From contig JAUIMM010000016.1 in NCBI GenBank assembly GCA_031769625.1, positions 17,189,001 through 17,253,000 on the forward strand: a stretch of 64,000 nucleotides of DNA, given 5' to 3'. The notes below the pieces were generated by a model. That model searched no databases, had not been told where the DNA came from, and saw only the letters and a program-made list of their open reading frames with translations. Of this stretch, positions 1-12,932 are shown in pieces. The DNA is from Taudactylus pleione (Eukaryota; Chordata; Amphibia; Anura; Myobatrachidae). Both the position numbers and the translations under genes were made by a program. Within the stretch, counting starts at the first letter, position 1; every line of letters begins with the position of its first letter.

Positions 1-106
1 ACAATTGTCCTATGTGAAAAATGACCTTGCCAGTATAACTTGAAATTGATTACAATCAATATTCCATGGCAAGTAGAAACTAGATTCTATAACATATTAA
101 AATCAT

Positions 107-375
107 GCATGCCTACTCTCCCGATTCGGCCGGGAGCCTCCTGAGAATCGGGTGCCCCTCCAGTCCCCGCTACAATTCAGCCACAAACACCTGCAGCGGT
201 GGGGGATGATGACACGATTCGTGCTGAATCACATCATCATGACCCAGCCCCCTACTTCACAATGCCAGAAATCTCGGCATTGTGTAGCGGGGGCGGGGCC
301 AAATGCTGTAATTGTGTGGCCACGCCCCCAGCATCTCCCCTAAATGCAGTGTAACGTGCCCAGTCACGCCCCTCT
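107..375 (+). repeat. Interspersed repeat 'CTCCCGG' family, copy 1
   Basis: The stretch opens with GCATGCCTACTCTCCCGATT and holds a short CGGCCGGGAGCCTCC dyad, then a GC-rich hairpin (CACAATGCC...GGCATTGTG) and a GGCCACGCCCC end. The same order of blocks recurs at about 9230-9550 and 62140-62345 on the minus strand and at 47172-47420 on the plus strand, so it is a dispersed repeat. No coding capacity or terminal duplication was found; the class is unknown and it may be a non-autonomous DNA element. Confidence 0.6.
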
Positions 376-557
376 ATGCCGGCCCCGGCCCCCTGCTAAG
401 CCGACCTGGCTGCTCCCTCCCGAAGGTGGCAGCCAGAATGTCGGCAATTATGATTAAAATAGTAATAATTTTTTTTTTATCAGAATTTTTTCATTTTGCA
501 AAAGTAAATTCTTAACATATGTTCACTTGAAAAATGACATTGTACAAAACTTCTTTG

Positions 558-800
558 TAAAGCTGGGTACACACTATAAGATATATCGTACAATATACAG
601 TATAGTGTGTACGCCTGATGTGTCGTTAATGACAGTTGTTCACCGCATTGTCCCATCTGTTTTTCTGCATGACAGATGGGATGATGCAATGAATGACAAG
701 GTTCTGTTACATGCAGCATGTACATTGCGCCATGGTACACCGGATTGTGCAATGTGTATGGCGCATGCGATGTATCGTTACATCCAGAGTGTAAAGTGGG
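558..800. repeat. Possible MITE fragment with 'GTACACACT' end
   Basis: The segment starts GGGTACACACTATAAGATAT and contains short internal dyads, such as CCCATCTG...CAGATGGG at about 651-680. Similar 'tacacactagacgat' ends occur near 26765 and 45130. I could not see a matching right end or a target duplication, so the boundaries are approximate. Confidence 0.35.
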
Positions 801-859
801 CCGGAACGGGACTGAAATGCGTTCCGTCAATTCTATAATAACCAGTTCTGCCTCTTCCA

Positions 860-1800
<941 letters not shown>

Positions 1801-1894
1801 GGCCATTTTGCGATGCTGTCCCTTTATTAAAAAAGTGCCATGGACAGGGGACAGGGTGAGTTCCACCACATCTCTAGGACCACTTTAAGGGGAT

Positions 1895-2180
1895 GTAGAA
1901 ACTATGCCGGCGATACACCGACGCCGGAATCCTGCCATCCAGCAAAATGCTGACGCCGCTATCCTCTAGCGTATCAGGATACCTGCATCAGCATCCTGAC
2001 CACCGGGAAGGGGTTGTTAGGATTAAGCACCATCTAGGGGAGGTTAGAGTTAGGCACCCCCCAAGGAGGTTAGGGATAGGCACCTCTAAGGGAGGGTTAG
2101 GGGTGAGTAATAGGGTACTTACCTGCCCCTGTCCGGATGTTTACTCATCGGGCTTCTGGCGTTCACTCATCGGGCTTCCG
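1895..2180 (+). repeat. Interspersed repeat with GTTAGG core, copy 1
   Basis: A head with ACGCCGGAATCCTGCCATCC leads into a G-rich section of repeated 'ggttag(g/a)gttaggcacc' units and ends near TACTTACCTGCCCCTGTCCGG. Copies with the same head, core and tail lie at 6165-6520 (plus) and 13665-13945 (minus). The core resembles vertebrate telomeric TTAGGG but is irregular, with spacers such as 'caccnnnagggg'. Confidence 0.6.
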
Positions 2181-2611
2181 CTATTCAGCCATTAGTGTTT
2201 CATTATGAAACAGGACTTGGCTAGTTATTGTTTCACCTGTTTGTTTCAAACTGCACTTTCAATCTGGGACTGTGTTGTGTTGCTATCCAGTGTGTTTGAC
2301 AAGGCATATTCTTCAGAATTACTAGTGCCTTCCAGATTCTCTGCAGTGCTCTGCAGCATTCTAGATCAGGGCCTCCAATCATCTGTGTTCACCTGTGCAT
2401 TCTGGTTAATCAAGTTCCTAGTGTACCTGCATTACAGTATATTCTGGACATTTCAGTCAACACTTCTATTTATTTGTCAACCAGGACTTTATGTATCCAT
2501 ATACTTCATCCAGCATTTGTCCTCATCCTAAAGTCTATTTCTGTTCCCTGCATTATCCTGGACTGTATTCTCATTGCATACCAGTTACTCAGAAATGCCT
2601 ATGTGAACATT

Positions 2612-3210
2612 GGCCCTCATTCAGAGCCGTTCGCTATTTGCGGTCGTTCGTTTAAAAACAAGGGGTGGCTATTCAAATGATCCGTACGCACATTGTAGTC
2701 TGTTCACACCTCTAAGTCTGAACGAGCGAGCAAAACATACGCTCGTTTATTTGTTAAAAACGCCCCCTGGCCGCTCGCATCCTACGTCATGTCCGCTATT
2801 TATTAGATTAATCGAGTACATCGACCAGCGTATGAACTGCTCGCTATTCTTGTGGTTGGTGTTTGCTACCACAAATTTGCGAGCAGTTCTGGCTATAAAA
2901 TAACCCAGTGACGTGAACAATGACGCTGCTGTTTTAAATATTCACACCCATAAAACGCCCGTTTTGACCTTTAAGCACGCCTGCGTTCGGATCTCCACTC
3001 CCCATTTTCAAGCACCTTCCCCTGTTACCACCCACATACGCCTCATTCTGTCATTCAAAATAGCAGGCACTCGCTATATTGCGTACCAACGATTTTTGGC
3101 CGCACTGACTGGTTCGCGCATGCGTACTAAAAACCGTACGCATGCGCAGATGTGCAAACATCGCTCGGAACGAGCGTACTGCCGCTAACGAGCGGCTCTG
3201 AATGAGGGCC
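2612..3210. mobile_element. MITE, 599 bp, TIR GGCCCTCATTCAGAGCCG, TSD ATT
   Basis: The inverted ends read GGCCCTCATTCAGAGCCG on the left and CGGCTCTGAATGAGGGCC on the right. Each is flanked by ATT (2609-2611 and 3211-3213), a 3 bp target duplication typical of PIF/Harbinger-type elements. The interior has many GAGCG/CGCTC dyads. It is the same length as, and homologous throughout to, the MITE at 5509-6107, sharing for example CCGCTATTTATTAGATTAAT. It has no coding capacity. Confidence 0.88.
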
Positions 3211-3213
3211 ATT

Positions 3214-5505
3214 GTTACCTGTTAGCTTATCTTCCTGCTTAAATATTGCACCACCCTGTATGACAATAAATCTCACTAATTCATCTTAATTAGCATTGTT
3301 TACTGCATGTATGATAATACAGGGGAATCCCCACTTGAATCCTGACAGTCTCTTGCTTTCAGAAGGGGTCACAGTAATTTTCACTCTGATAAAATATTTG
3401 AGTTTGAAAACTGTCCTTATTTATTACAAGCCACAATTCTCAAATGTTGAAGCCAAATTCAGGCAAGTTAGAGAAACTGGAATCTAGGATGTCATTCAGA
3501 TTGTGATCTCCATTGGGACAAAGATTAGTGTGAATGATACATATAATCTTTACAGCTCTGTGCAATATGATGGCGGTATAGCGATAATAATAATAATCCT
3601 CTTTAATTATAAAGCTGAATACAAGTACACACTATGGGGCTTATTCTAAGCCATTGTTAATGTACAGTACATTTGTAATATTATGTGACTGCACAAATCT
3701 ATATCTCTAAAGAGTTGCATGGCGCATACATCCCATGTTTGGACAGTCGCAGGGTCAATAGAGACGCACAAACTCTGAAATGTATTGGGTGGTGACTGGA
3801 CGGAGTCTATGCAAACGCATGAATATATTCCATCTTATGGGCATGTTATGGGAGTGTCATGGGTGTCAGTGGCAAACGCAGGATTTCTAGAGGGGGGTTT
3901 CCAAATGCTCGATTTTAGAGTGAGTGTGGCCAGTCCATGAAGAGGGTATAATTAGCAGTTAACCAGCTTTAATATGCGTCATACAAAGTGTATTGTGTGT
4001 CATAATTCCAGCAGATACAGGACCAGCGATCACAGTAAACCATTAGGTGCAGCACTAGGTCCATCCTGCCTGAGGTGAATGTTTTTATTTTAGATGTGGG
4101 CTCCATTCCAAGAACATGCAGCACTAGTACAATTCTATTATATTACTATTTCTATTGTGGTAATGGTGTGGGCTGGGGAGGGGGTTTCCAGACAGATGGA
4201 ACCCCCCCCCCGCGTTTGCCTATGGGCGTGTTACAGGAGTGGTTTCAGACTCAGGTGCTTAATCATTACAGTCCATAATCTGATGGGGATTCTGCACCTA
4301 GCACGGGGCTGGTGCAAGTCCTGATAGTGCTTCCAATGGTTCAAATTGGGTGACCTAGCCCTTCCGCATTCAGACGCACGCTTGTACACCAGGGGAAGGG
4401 CTGATAATTGCATTAGCATAAAGTCACAGGCGCAAATACGACAAAGGACGCTAATGCGGTCACAGCGGGCTCCGACTCGGCATCAGCCGCTATATTTAAA
4501 TTACAAAAATTCCCATAAATGTGTTTAGATTTCGTGGCTTTTACTTATATTGTGTATTTTACACAATTGAGAAAACATGTTCTCATTCCAATACATTTAT
4601 ACATTACCTGATGGCCGGTCCTCACTGCATTTAGTATCATTGTCACACTGATATCACATTGTTACAAAACATTACAAATAGAGTTTCACAGTATGCTGAT
4701 TTATGTACTCCGCATTTACTTTTATTTATACCACTTTGCATGGACCTACAATGACCTATTGTGTTATTTTGCTGTGTTTACGTAAATGCTTGCTCCCAAT
4801 ATGTCTATTTTATCCCTGGAGACTCTGCTTATGATGTATATGGGCATCTAGAGTAGGGAGTGGGCTGACCACACATGATGGAACACCCCAGTCATAGAGA
4901 ATTGTGCTGGGGTCAAGGGCCAGTGATCTATTACTGGCCTACTTTCCACTGTTTATGCTGCTCCATCATAACTTTTATATTTAGTATAAACATAACACCA
5001 TGATAAGTGTTTTGCCATTTGGAAAATAATACTAATTTTTTTCTTTTTTTTTTTATCACATTCCTTGTGCTTTGAAATTCGCCCATACAATTAACTTAGT
5101 TCTAATAATGATTTTGTTATTAAGTCTTCTAAATAAGCTTCTTGATACATAATCCTCACCATGTGAAATTCAATCAAGACACATCATAATTAAACAAGGA
5201 ACTTTTTTGTTTCTGAACAATTATTTGAGTGGTAGTAGGGTGGAAAATCCACACAGCTTCTGTAGGACTAGGGATTTCTCATTATAAACAGTGACAGAGT
5301 GAGAGCTGTTAATACAGACTTTAAATAACTAATGTCATCAATGGTCTTGATGTCATCAATGTCATTGATGCACTTGATGATGGCATGTTCTTAAAATCAA
5401 GGAACTGTGCTGAGATTGTATACACTGAGGAAGCAGAGGGCTGATGTCAGTGCTTCCTTATGACGGGATGTAGATATGAGATCAGCGGGCGCAATGCCTC
5501 CGGTC
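3214..5505. other. No recognisable gene; moderately AT-rich DNA
   Basis: I see no convincing coding frame, terminal repeats or RNA gene here. There is a GTAATAATAATAATCC micro-tract near 3590 and a short direct run of 'gatgtcatcaatg' units at about 5335-5380. It may be ordinary intergenic or intronic sequence. Confidence 0.5.
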
Positions 5506-5508
5506 TAA

Positions 5509-6107
5509 GGGCCTGATTCAGAGCCGGACGCTATTTGCGCTAGCTCGTTCAGAAAAAGGGGCCGGATATTTAAATAGAGCGCTCGCTCTTTGCGGTCTGT
5601 TGACGCCTCTATGTCTGAACGAGCGAACGAAACATGCGCTCGCTAATTTTTAAAAAACGCCCCCTGGTCGCTCGCATCCTACGTCATCTCCGCTATTTAT
5701 TAGATTAATCGAGTACATCGAAAGGCGTCTGAACTGCTCGCAGTGCTTGTGGTTGCATTTTCCTACCGCAACCATGCGAGCAGTTCAGGCTAAAAGACAA
5801 CCAAGTGACGTGGTCGATGACGCTGCTTTGTTAATTATGCACACCCTTAAAACGCCCGTTTTGACCGTTTGACACGCCTGCGTTCGGATCTCCACTCCCC
5901 GTTTTCAAGCACCTTCCCCTGTTACCACCCACAAACGCCTCATTCTGTCACTCAAATTAGCAGGCATTCGCTATTTTGCGAGCACACAATTTCTGACCGC
6001 AATGACTGGTTCGCGCATGCGTATTACAACCCATATGCATGCGCAGTTGTGCGAACATCGGTCGGAGCGAACGAGCGGCCGCTTACGGGCGGCTCTGAAT
6101 CAGGCCC
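5509..6107. mobile_element. MITE, 599 bp, TIR GGGCCTGATTCAGAGCCG, TSD TAA
   Basis: The inverted ends are GGGCCTGATTCAGAGCC and GGCTCTGAATCAGGCCC, flanked by TAA on both sides (5506-5508, 6108-6110). The interior is homologous along its whole length to the 2612-3210 element and to the truncated copy at 31807-32102. The TAA duplication and GGGCCTGA terminus point to mobilisation by a PIF/Harbinger-type transposase, which is an inference. Confidence 0.9.
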
Positions 6108-6164
6108 TAAATCCCTACGGTGGAAGCCTAACAAGGTACTTAAGATAGGCATCAGTATTCGATG

Positions 6165-6520
6165 CCTATCTTAATCCCGACGCCAGAATCCAGAAGGACG
6201 GGGTGCCCAAACGAGGTAAGTCCGAGGCACCCTTAGCGTTAGCTTTGGGGGGGAAGGGTTAGGTTTAGGTAGCATAGCGGGGTTAGCGTTAGGTTTTGGG
6301 GGGGAGGTTAGGGATAAGCAACTCTAGGGGGGAGGGTTAGGGTTAGGCACCACTGGGGGGTTAGGGATAGGCACTAACAGGAAGGGTTAGGCTACAAGAA
6401 GGGAGGGTTAGGGGGGAAAGGGGGGAGGGTAAGTATACTTACCCGACCCCTGTCGGTATACCAACCATTGGAATGCTGCTGTTGGTATTTTGACAGTAGG
6501 CATCTCGACAGACAGCATTA
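6165..6520 (+). repeat. Interspersed repeat with GTTAGG core, copy 2
   Basis: The head ACGCCAGAATCCAGAAGGAC matches copy 1. The core holds many GGTTAGG units, including the run GGGTTAGGGTTAGGCACC near 6335, and the tail TACTTACCCGACCCCTGTCGG matches copy 1. Strong G-runs could form G-quadruplexes on the plus strand. Confidence 0.65.
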
Positions 6521-7225
6521 CATACTGATCCCCTTATGACATAGTATAAGCAATCATTATTTTTCCCAATTAATTAATGTCCCTGTGGCTAAAACATTTT
6601 CAGCCACATTTCTTTGTAGTGAAATTTAAACCTATTGTGTGTATCAGTTCTGCTCCTTTCTTGTAAAGCAGTTAATGAACTTTGGCGTAACTACCACCAG
6701 AGCAGCGCTTGTAGCTGCTAGGGGTCCTAGTCAGAGGTAGCGGTGGTTCTAGGGGTGGGCTAACAGGGCTGTCGCCCGGAGCGCCGGCCCCCTAGAGGGC
6801 ACCACTGAGTCCCCAAGGGAAAAACAAAAAATATTCCAGAAAATAAAAACAGCGCTGGTCCCCCCCCCCACTAGCCGCCGCAGGGAGGCTCCATTTGTCA
6901 CACGCCAGCTGATATTTGTTAGCAGCGGGCACCCAGATCCCTCCCTGCCGCAGTAGCCGAAAGCCAGAGCTCACTCCCGAGCTCCGGCTTCCGGCTCTAT
7001 GGGAGGGACGTCATGACGTCTCTCCCATAGATCCGAAGAGCCGGAGCTCACACCTAAGCTCCGGCTCCCGCAGAGAGCACTATGGGAGGGACGTCATAAC
7101 GTCTCTCCCATAGATCCGTGGTGGAGCCGCGGTCAGACCAGATGGCAGCGGACGCAGGAGCGGGGCTTAAGGTAAGTATGGTCTTTGTTTTTTAATTGTA
7201 TTTTTTTTTTCAGAAGCACCAGCAC

Positions 7226-7930
7226 TGGGGGCATGGCTATAGAGGTTATTACTATAGGGGGCATGGCTATAGGGGGGCATTACTACTGGGGGCACGTCTA
7301 TAGGGGGGCATAACTGCGGTGGGCATTACAACAGTGGACACTACTAATGGGGGCATTAATATGGGGCATTACTACTGGAGGCACTACTATAGGGGGCATT
7401 ACTACAGTGGACACTACTAATGGGGGCATTAACATAGGGGGCATTACTACTGGAGGCACTACTATAGGGGGCATTACTAATGGGGGCATTACTACTGTAG
7501 GCACTACTAACGGAGGCATTACTACTGGGGCACTACTAACGGGGCACTACTATAGGGGGCATTACTACTTTGGGCACTACTATAGGGGATATTCCTACTG
7601 TGGGCACTACTATAGGGGGCATTAATACTGGGGCACTACTTAAGTGGGCATTACAACTGTGGGCACTATTATATGGGGCATTACTACTGTAGCACTACCA
7701 TTGGGGGCATTACCAATGGGGGCACTACTATAGGGTACATTACCAATGGGGGCACTACTACTGGGGACATTAACACTGTGGGCATTACCACTGCGGGCAC
7801 AACTAATGAGGGCACTGCATGGGGGCACCACTTGGGGGGCCATTGTGTAAGGGGCACTACTGCTGTGGGTATTGCATAAGGGGCACTACTACAGTGGGCA
7901 TTGTGTTAGGGGCACTACTACTGTGAGCCT
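7226..7930. repeat. Minisatellite array, unit GGGGGCATTACTACTG
   Basis: About 40 degenerate 16-18 bp units of 'gggggcattactactggaggcactactata' type. Frames on both strands through this array give Gly-Gly-Ile-Thr-Thr or Met-Pro-Pro-Val-Val repeats and are not genes. Confidence 0.87.
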
Positions 7931-8190
7931 TGTGTTATACAGGTTATTACTGCGTATGGCATAATGTGTTATACAGGCATTACTGCATGTGGCATAATGT
8001 GTTATAAACTCCATTACTGTGTGTGACATAATGTGTTATACAAGGCATTACTGCATGTGGCATAATGTGTTTTGTAAAGGGCATTACTGCATATGGCATA
8101 ATGTGTTATAAAGGGCATTACTGCATGTGGCATAATGTGTTATAAAGGGCATTCCTGTGTAAGACATACTGTGTAAGGTGCATTACTGCG
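7930..8190. repeat. 34 bp tandem repeat, about 7 units
   Basis: The unit is approximately GCATTACTGCATGTGGCATA followed by ATGTGTTATAAAGG. It directly follows the 16-18 bp array and probably arose from it by lengthening of the repeat unit. Confidence 0.8.
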
Positions 8191-8199
8191 CATGGCAAT

Positions 8200-9225
8200 T
8201 ATTCGCCATGAGGGGAGAGTTTGGGGGAAGCCCAGCACCTTCATAAGTGCTGGGCACGCCCCACAGTGTGATGAATTGGGGGTGTTCCACAAGGACACGC
8301 CCCCTTTCCAGAAGCGCATGCACAGAGGAACGCCATCTAAAAAAAGTGATTTCCTTCTTTATGGGGTGGGGGGGGGACGCAACTGGGAACTTTCGCCCTG
8401 AGCTCCACAATGTCTAGAACCAACCCTGGACCCATCAGCTCCAAACATGGCTGCTCTGCTACGGGACCCAGTGTTAGTGCGTTCGCCCATGATCAGGGCC
8501 ATTACTGGGGGGATGTATCGGTGCCACCACCCAGGACGTGGGGAAGCGGCACTGTTGCTACCCCTACAGAACCCCACCACAATGTTCTACCATGCAGTAT
8601 ACCTGGAACAGCATCGCGGAGCAAAGGAAATTACAGGGCACGTCTTCCCCTTTTCCATCTGAGGAAATGGTCTTGAAGTTCATACCACAAAATTAGTTGG
8701 ATATGTTTCATTATTACTGTGACTTTATGGAAAAGATTTAATAAGGGGAAGAGGCCGACCATCTGGTATCACCCGACTCCTTTTTCTTTGCACTACCTAA
8801 TAACTGAGTTGAAACGTGTTTTTCGCAAAATCGGCCACAGCTTTATTTAGAATACAACACCAATTTAAATAAACATTTGAGGTTATAGGGCAAGGAAAGA
8901 ACTGGTGGGCAAGGCTCTCGCACCATTTTCTTAACCATATACTGATGTGTCCACATACTGTACATTTTAATTCCTTGTGCATCAAACAGTCCGTCTAGTC
9001 GCGCCAGGCCGTGATGTGATTCGGCCGCGCTGAGCATCTTTTCGTGCAGCTTTTTACCTTTAAATGCATCTTTTTCACATCATAGATGCTGACACTGTAA
9101 TGTAGCATTTTGCATGCAGATGCAGTTACACATAGAATATAGGCATGCCGCATATCATTTTAATCAGCAGAAGCTGCTTGTGCGTCCTATTCACACCACT
9201 GTGACATGCAAATAAGACACATATG
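8200..9225. other. No recognisable gene; repeat-derived flank then AT-rich DNA
   Basis: A short hairpin, AGCACCTTCATAAGTGCTGGG, lies at about 8233-8255, and CCACAGTGTGATGAATTGGG follows. The remainder to about 9225 shows no convincing frame or terminal repeats. Confidence 0.4.
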
Positions 9226-9229
9226 AAGG

Positions 9230-9550
9230 TAAAAAGTTGCGGTAAAAGGGGTGTGGCCTTAAATGACACTGATTTGGGGCGGGGCTTGGATGTGACAGCG
9301 CAATCGTGTCATCGTGGCCACGCCCCCTCTTCACAATGCCGATATTAATGACATTGTGAAGCAGGGGGCGGGACCACGATAACGCGATTCAGCACAAATT
9401 GCGTCACCGGCCTCCTGATACCGGGGATTTACACTGTAGGGGGGGGCGGACGGTGTCGCTGGGGGGCTTGCCTGCCTTTCCGGGGTGGCGGGAGCGGCCC
9501 CCAATTTTCAGGAGGCTCCCGGCCGAATCAGGAGGGTAGGCAAGTATGTG
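9230..9550 (-). repeat. Interspersed repeat 'CTCCCGG' family, copy 2
   Basis: Reverse-oriented relative to copy 1. It ends GGAGGCTCCCGGCCGAATCA followed by GGTAGGCAAGTATG, and its interior hairpin TTCACAATGCC...CATTGTGAAG flanks a GGGGGCGGGACC block. Confidence 0.6.
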
Positions 9551-9559
9551 AAAAGATGC

Positions 9560-10255
9560 TCGGCGCTACAGAGTTGCACCTGAATATGCCTGGCCCTCTG
9601 ATATCCCCCTGCAAACCATTCCATACCGTGTCTTTCTCACCACTTTCCCCCACTGCAGCTCATTGCCTGTGACATTCCTGAATGGCCAGATCACCATATA
9701 ACCCACATTAAAATTATTTTCCTCAATTTTTATTTTATATTTTGTAAAAAAAAAAACATACAACCATGAACAAACTTTTAACACACAAAACAATGCAAAG
9801 AAAATAACAATCTGTCTATTCCTAATGTGGTTTATTCAAATCTATAACTTGCTGCAACTACTGTGGCTAATGGGCTCGGTAGGCAGGGATTCTACACATG
9901 AGTACTACCCCCCTTCTTTTCCGCTGCTCCTTATATCTGCCTTCCTGCTCCTTCCAGCAGAGCCATGTAGCCAGCGGGTCACCTAAGGGATTGGACCCCT
10001 TGCCTTTCCGTCCTAAATTTACACCATTTGCCACAGGCTGCCTCACGCCCATGGCCAGACTGGCCACCTGGCACCTGGCAACTTTAACTGTACAACGTCA
10101 CAAAGCAGCATTTATACTAGCGTTTACTTCCTCAGCAATGACCTTTCATTAATGCTATTTTGTCTACCTGGAATCTAACTCCATCCCTTTTTTAATCACT
10201 CATTACACCTTGGGGCCATTTAAAAGTGATGCTAGCAAAGTGCTTCCAGAAGTCT
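9560..10255. other. No recognisable feature
   Basis: Two short opposed frames near 9870-10150 overlap each other and show no domain-like composition. No inverted ends or tandem structure were seen. Confidence 0.4.
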
Positions 10256-10264
10256 GCATGTTGC

Positions 10265-10610
10265 TATACCATAATTCCTCTGTGGTATAATGTGTAAGGG
10301 ACATTAATGTATGGTATAAGAGACACTACTACTGTTATGTGTTATAACTTATAAGGGGCACTACTGTGTGACGTAACGTGAATAAGGGGCACTACTGTGT
10401 GATGTAACATGAATAAGAGGCACTACTGTGTTATGTAATGTGAATAAGGGGCACTACTGTGTGACATAATGTGAATAAGGGGCACTACTGTGTGATGTAA
10501 TGTGAATAAGGGGCTCTACTGTGTGACGTAATGTGAATAAGGGGCACTACTGTGTGACATAATGTGAATAAGGGGCACTACTGTGTATCATAATTTGAAT
10601 TAGGGTTACT
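10265..10610. repeat. 31 bp tandem repeat, about 9 units
   Basis: The unit is approximately GTGAATAAGGGGCACTACTG followed by TGTGACGTAAT. Units are well conserved, differing mainly at the 'gacgtaa/gatgtaa/gacataa' positions. The right edge runs into the TTTGAATTAGGGTTACTATT...ACCACACC tail also seen after the first array, which ties this copy to the composite repeat family. Confidence 0.87.
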
Positions 10611-10619
10611 ATTGTGTGG

Positions 10620-11505
10620 TCACGCGCTTTCCCAGCGAGACCACACCTGTTTTTTTGTGGCGCGCGCTCTCCCAGTTTCAATTGTAGATGGGGCACCAAT
10701 CCTCTTTATGTACACAGGGCACCAAAATGTGTAATTACGGCAATGCTTTGGTGTGCACAGATGTGTTCAGCACCCCTGCCCTAAAAAATTCCTACAGTGA
10801 TCACTAATTAATCCTCTACAACTGCTAAACTAGGGCTTGGTGATTGGAGAAATACCTTCTCTTTTCTCTGTGTGTAAACTACATCATGGAGGTGCCAGCT
10901 TTACCTAACAGAACCAACCAAATTCCAAATGTCTTACTATGGCACATGTATGCATCCCCTGCAGGATGAGTTCTGTTGTGTGTATTTTAATACAGCGAGA
11001 GCGTTGCACTTCCATGTTCTTCTAATTTTAAAATTATTTGTAAGAGTATATACCAAAAAGTGGGAGGAGTCAGGAACAGTAAGGGGAGGAGTCTATGCCC
11101 GAAATCAGATGCTGACGTGAGGTGGACTTGTGTGCTTTAAATGCCAGGGCCTATTTTACTGGCATCCTTTGCCCACATTAGCAGTGAGGTTCCGTTGGAA
11201 CCTTAAGCTAGTGTAACACAAGTTATTTGGCAGAAAGACCTCACTTGTTTCTGCTCGCATCATAATAACCTGCTCACAGAACAGCTGACATTCTGTTGGA
11301 TTAATATTCGAGCTATGTTTCTTTCTCTTACTTGCCTGCAACTCCAGAACAAGACAGGACATAAGAGTATAACAGAGAACTATATGATACTGCATATACA
11401 GTTAGAAATCTGCTTACCTACCACTTTGTTTTCTCTATCGAACGTTCTGCGTTCCAAAGTAAAATATATTTTTGGGTTTTCATGAACTGCTCTGTTATAA
11501 CTGCA
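10620..11505. other. No recognisable gene
   Basis: The first ~130 bp continue the tail of the composite repeat. Beyond that the sequence is AT-rich with no domain-bearing frame, inverted ends or tandem arrays that I could see. Confidence 0.4.
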
Positions 11506-11510
11506 CCTTT

Positions 11511-11975
11511 GGTCTGATTCAGAGATGAATGTAATGTCAATGTTACACGCACTGTAGCGATGTTTCGTGTCATGTGCAGGCTCGGTGATGGATTAGCAAC
11601 GGCAGTCACAGAGAGGATTTATTTGCAGAGCGAGTGACAGGTGTTCAGCATTTGGGAGAGGTAACCGGGGGGACTTAGAAAAACTCAAGCGTGTCGGAAC
11701 CGTTTTCTGGGCGTGCTCTAGCGAGGCTCTGCAATTCATTCGCAGCTGCAGAGGTCTGTGTCTATGGTAGAGCACTATGACTGAGAAAGCATAGGCTTAC
11801 TAAGAAGTTCCATGTGCAACCAATGTTTCTGTTGCTCCTGATTTGTGTGTGAGACGCCGGAGGTGGTCGTCGCAGTGCACAAGACAGCGGCTGAGTCATT
11901 AGCATATTTTTGCAAGTCCACTTCGTATGGAATTGCAGTTGTGATGGGATTTGCGTCAATCTCGGAATCAGGCCC
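11511..11975. mobile_element. MITE of the GGYCTGATTCAGAG type, ~465 bp
   Basis: The left end GGTCTGATTCAGAG and right end CTCGGAATCAGGCCC are imperfect inverted repeats bracketed by TTT on each side. The interior shares GAGCGAGTGACAGGTGTTCA and TAGCATATTTTTGCA blocks with the related copy starting at 15189. Non-coding. Confidence 0.7.
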
Positions 11976-12179
11976 TTTGTACAATGGCGCAGAATGTCAG
12001 AGTGCTGGGTATGGTACCGAAGTAAATTGCATTGAGGCACTCCTCTGCTTAAAATGGAATCAGCACATTTCTATACACTCTTATTATTTATATACGTATA
12101 CTTTCCAGACTTCTGGAAACAAATTATCACAAAATGCCGTTTACTATGAGTATGAACAATTACAATCATGAAGGAACGC

Positions 12180-12925
12180 ACAACTCAAGATCATACACAG
12201 GGAGATATAGTGAATTGCAGAGATACTTTAATATGTCAGTAAAATATAGTTATGAAGATATATAATGCATCTATAAAGAGGCAATATTTATAATAAGCTG
12301 GGCAGAGGACTTTAGTCCAGAAAGAACACCTGTTGAAAATTGGAGTGCGCTACTGCGCTGCCTCCATGATGCTCCTTTAGGGAAGCATCTTCCTTTACCA
12401 AGATGGCAGCCATTCTGCATATGCCATTGTCACTGTGTTAGAGCACCACAGTTGAACACAGATGTGTTCCACACAGCTACAGAGAGACCTTGTAATATAC
12501 CCAGTATACATCCTGCAAGGGCATACTGCTGGCTTGTATATGCGCCTCTACCCACATGCATCATCGGCTGGGCTCTGTATGTTCTGCTCCAGCTCTGTCT
12601 CCATCCACGCCAAATCCGAGTAAAACCAAGCCTGCACATCTTGTATGTAACTGTGAGTATGGCTGTACAAACATACTGTGACAGACACAATATACCAGCC
12701 ACCTGGTTAAGTCCTGATCTGTCTAGTCTTTGATAAATCCACTGGTGTATACTATTTACTTATCACCACCTAATAGTACACACATATCAACACCTACAAG
12801 TAGAACCAGAACTCAATTTACAGATTACAGATGGAACCAATATTTAGCAATTCAATGCACAAGGGTCAAAGGGCCTGATGTAAAAATTTGCAGTTGCACA
12901 TGCATTAGCGTCCACCTCTGATTCA
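12180..12925. other. No recognisable gene
   Basis: Short opposed frames overlap around 12430-12730 without domain-like features. A small fragment with GGGCCTGATG...CTCTGATTCAGACCC at 12871-12930 may be an ultra-short relative of the 'GGCCTGATTCAGAG' MITEs. Confidence 0.35.
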
Positions 12926-12932
12926 GACCCTA

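Larger units (their letters stand above)
6690..8190 (+). repeat. Composite repeat, long copy: head, array 1, array 2
   Basis: The left part (about 6690-6880) reads GGCGTAACTACCACCAGAGC. Two near-identical dyad blocks around ACGTCATGACGT and ACGTCATAACGT follow (about 7000-7115), then GGCAGCGGACGCAGGAGCGG and a splice-donor-like AAGGTAAGTA at about 7170. The 'ggggcattactactg' array covers 7226-7930, and a different 34 bp array covers 7930-8190. The order matches the 860-1800 copy. Confidence 0.6.

Noticed and set aside
6330..6365. True interstitial telomere array
   Set aside because: The GGTTAGG units are irregular and lie in a repeat with copies at two other sites, so they are part of that repeat.
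12430..12733. Overlapping frames on both strands of ~90 codons
   Set aside because: Both strands are open over the same bases with no motif, as expected by chance in this composition.
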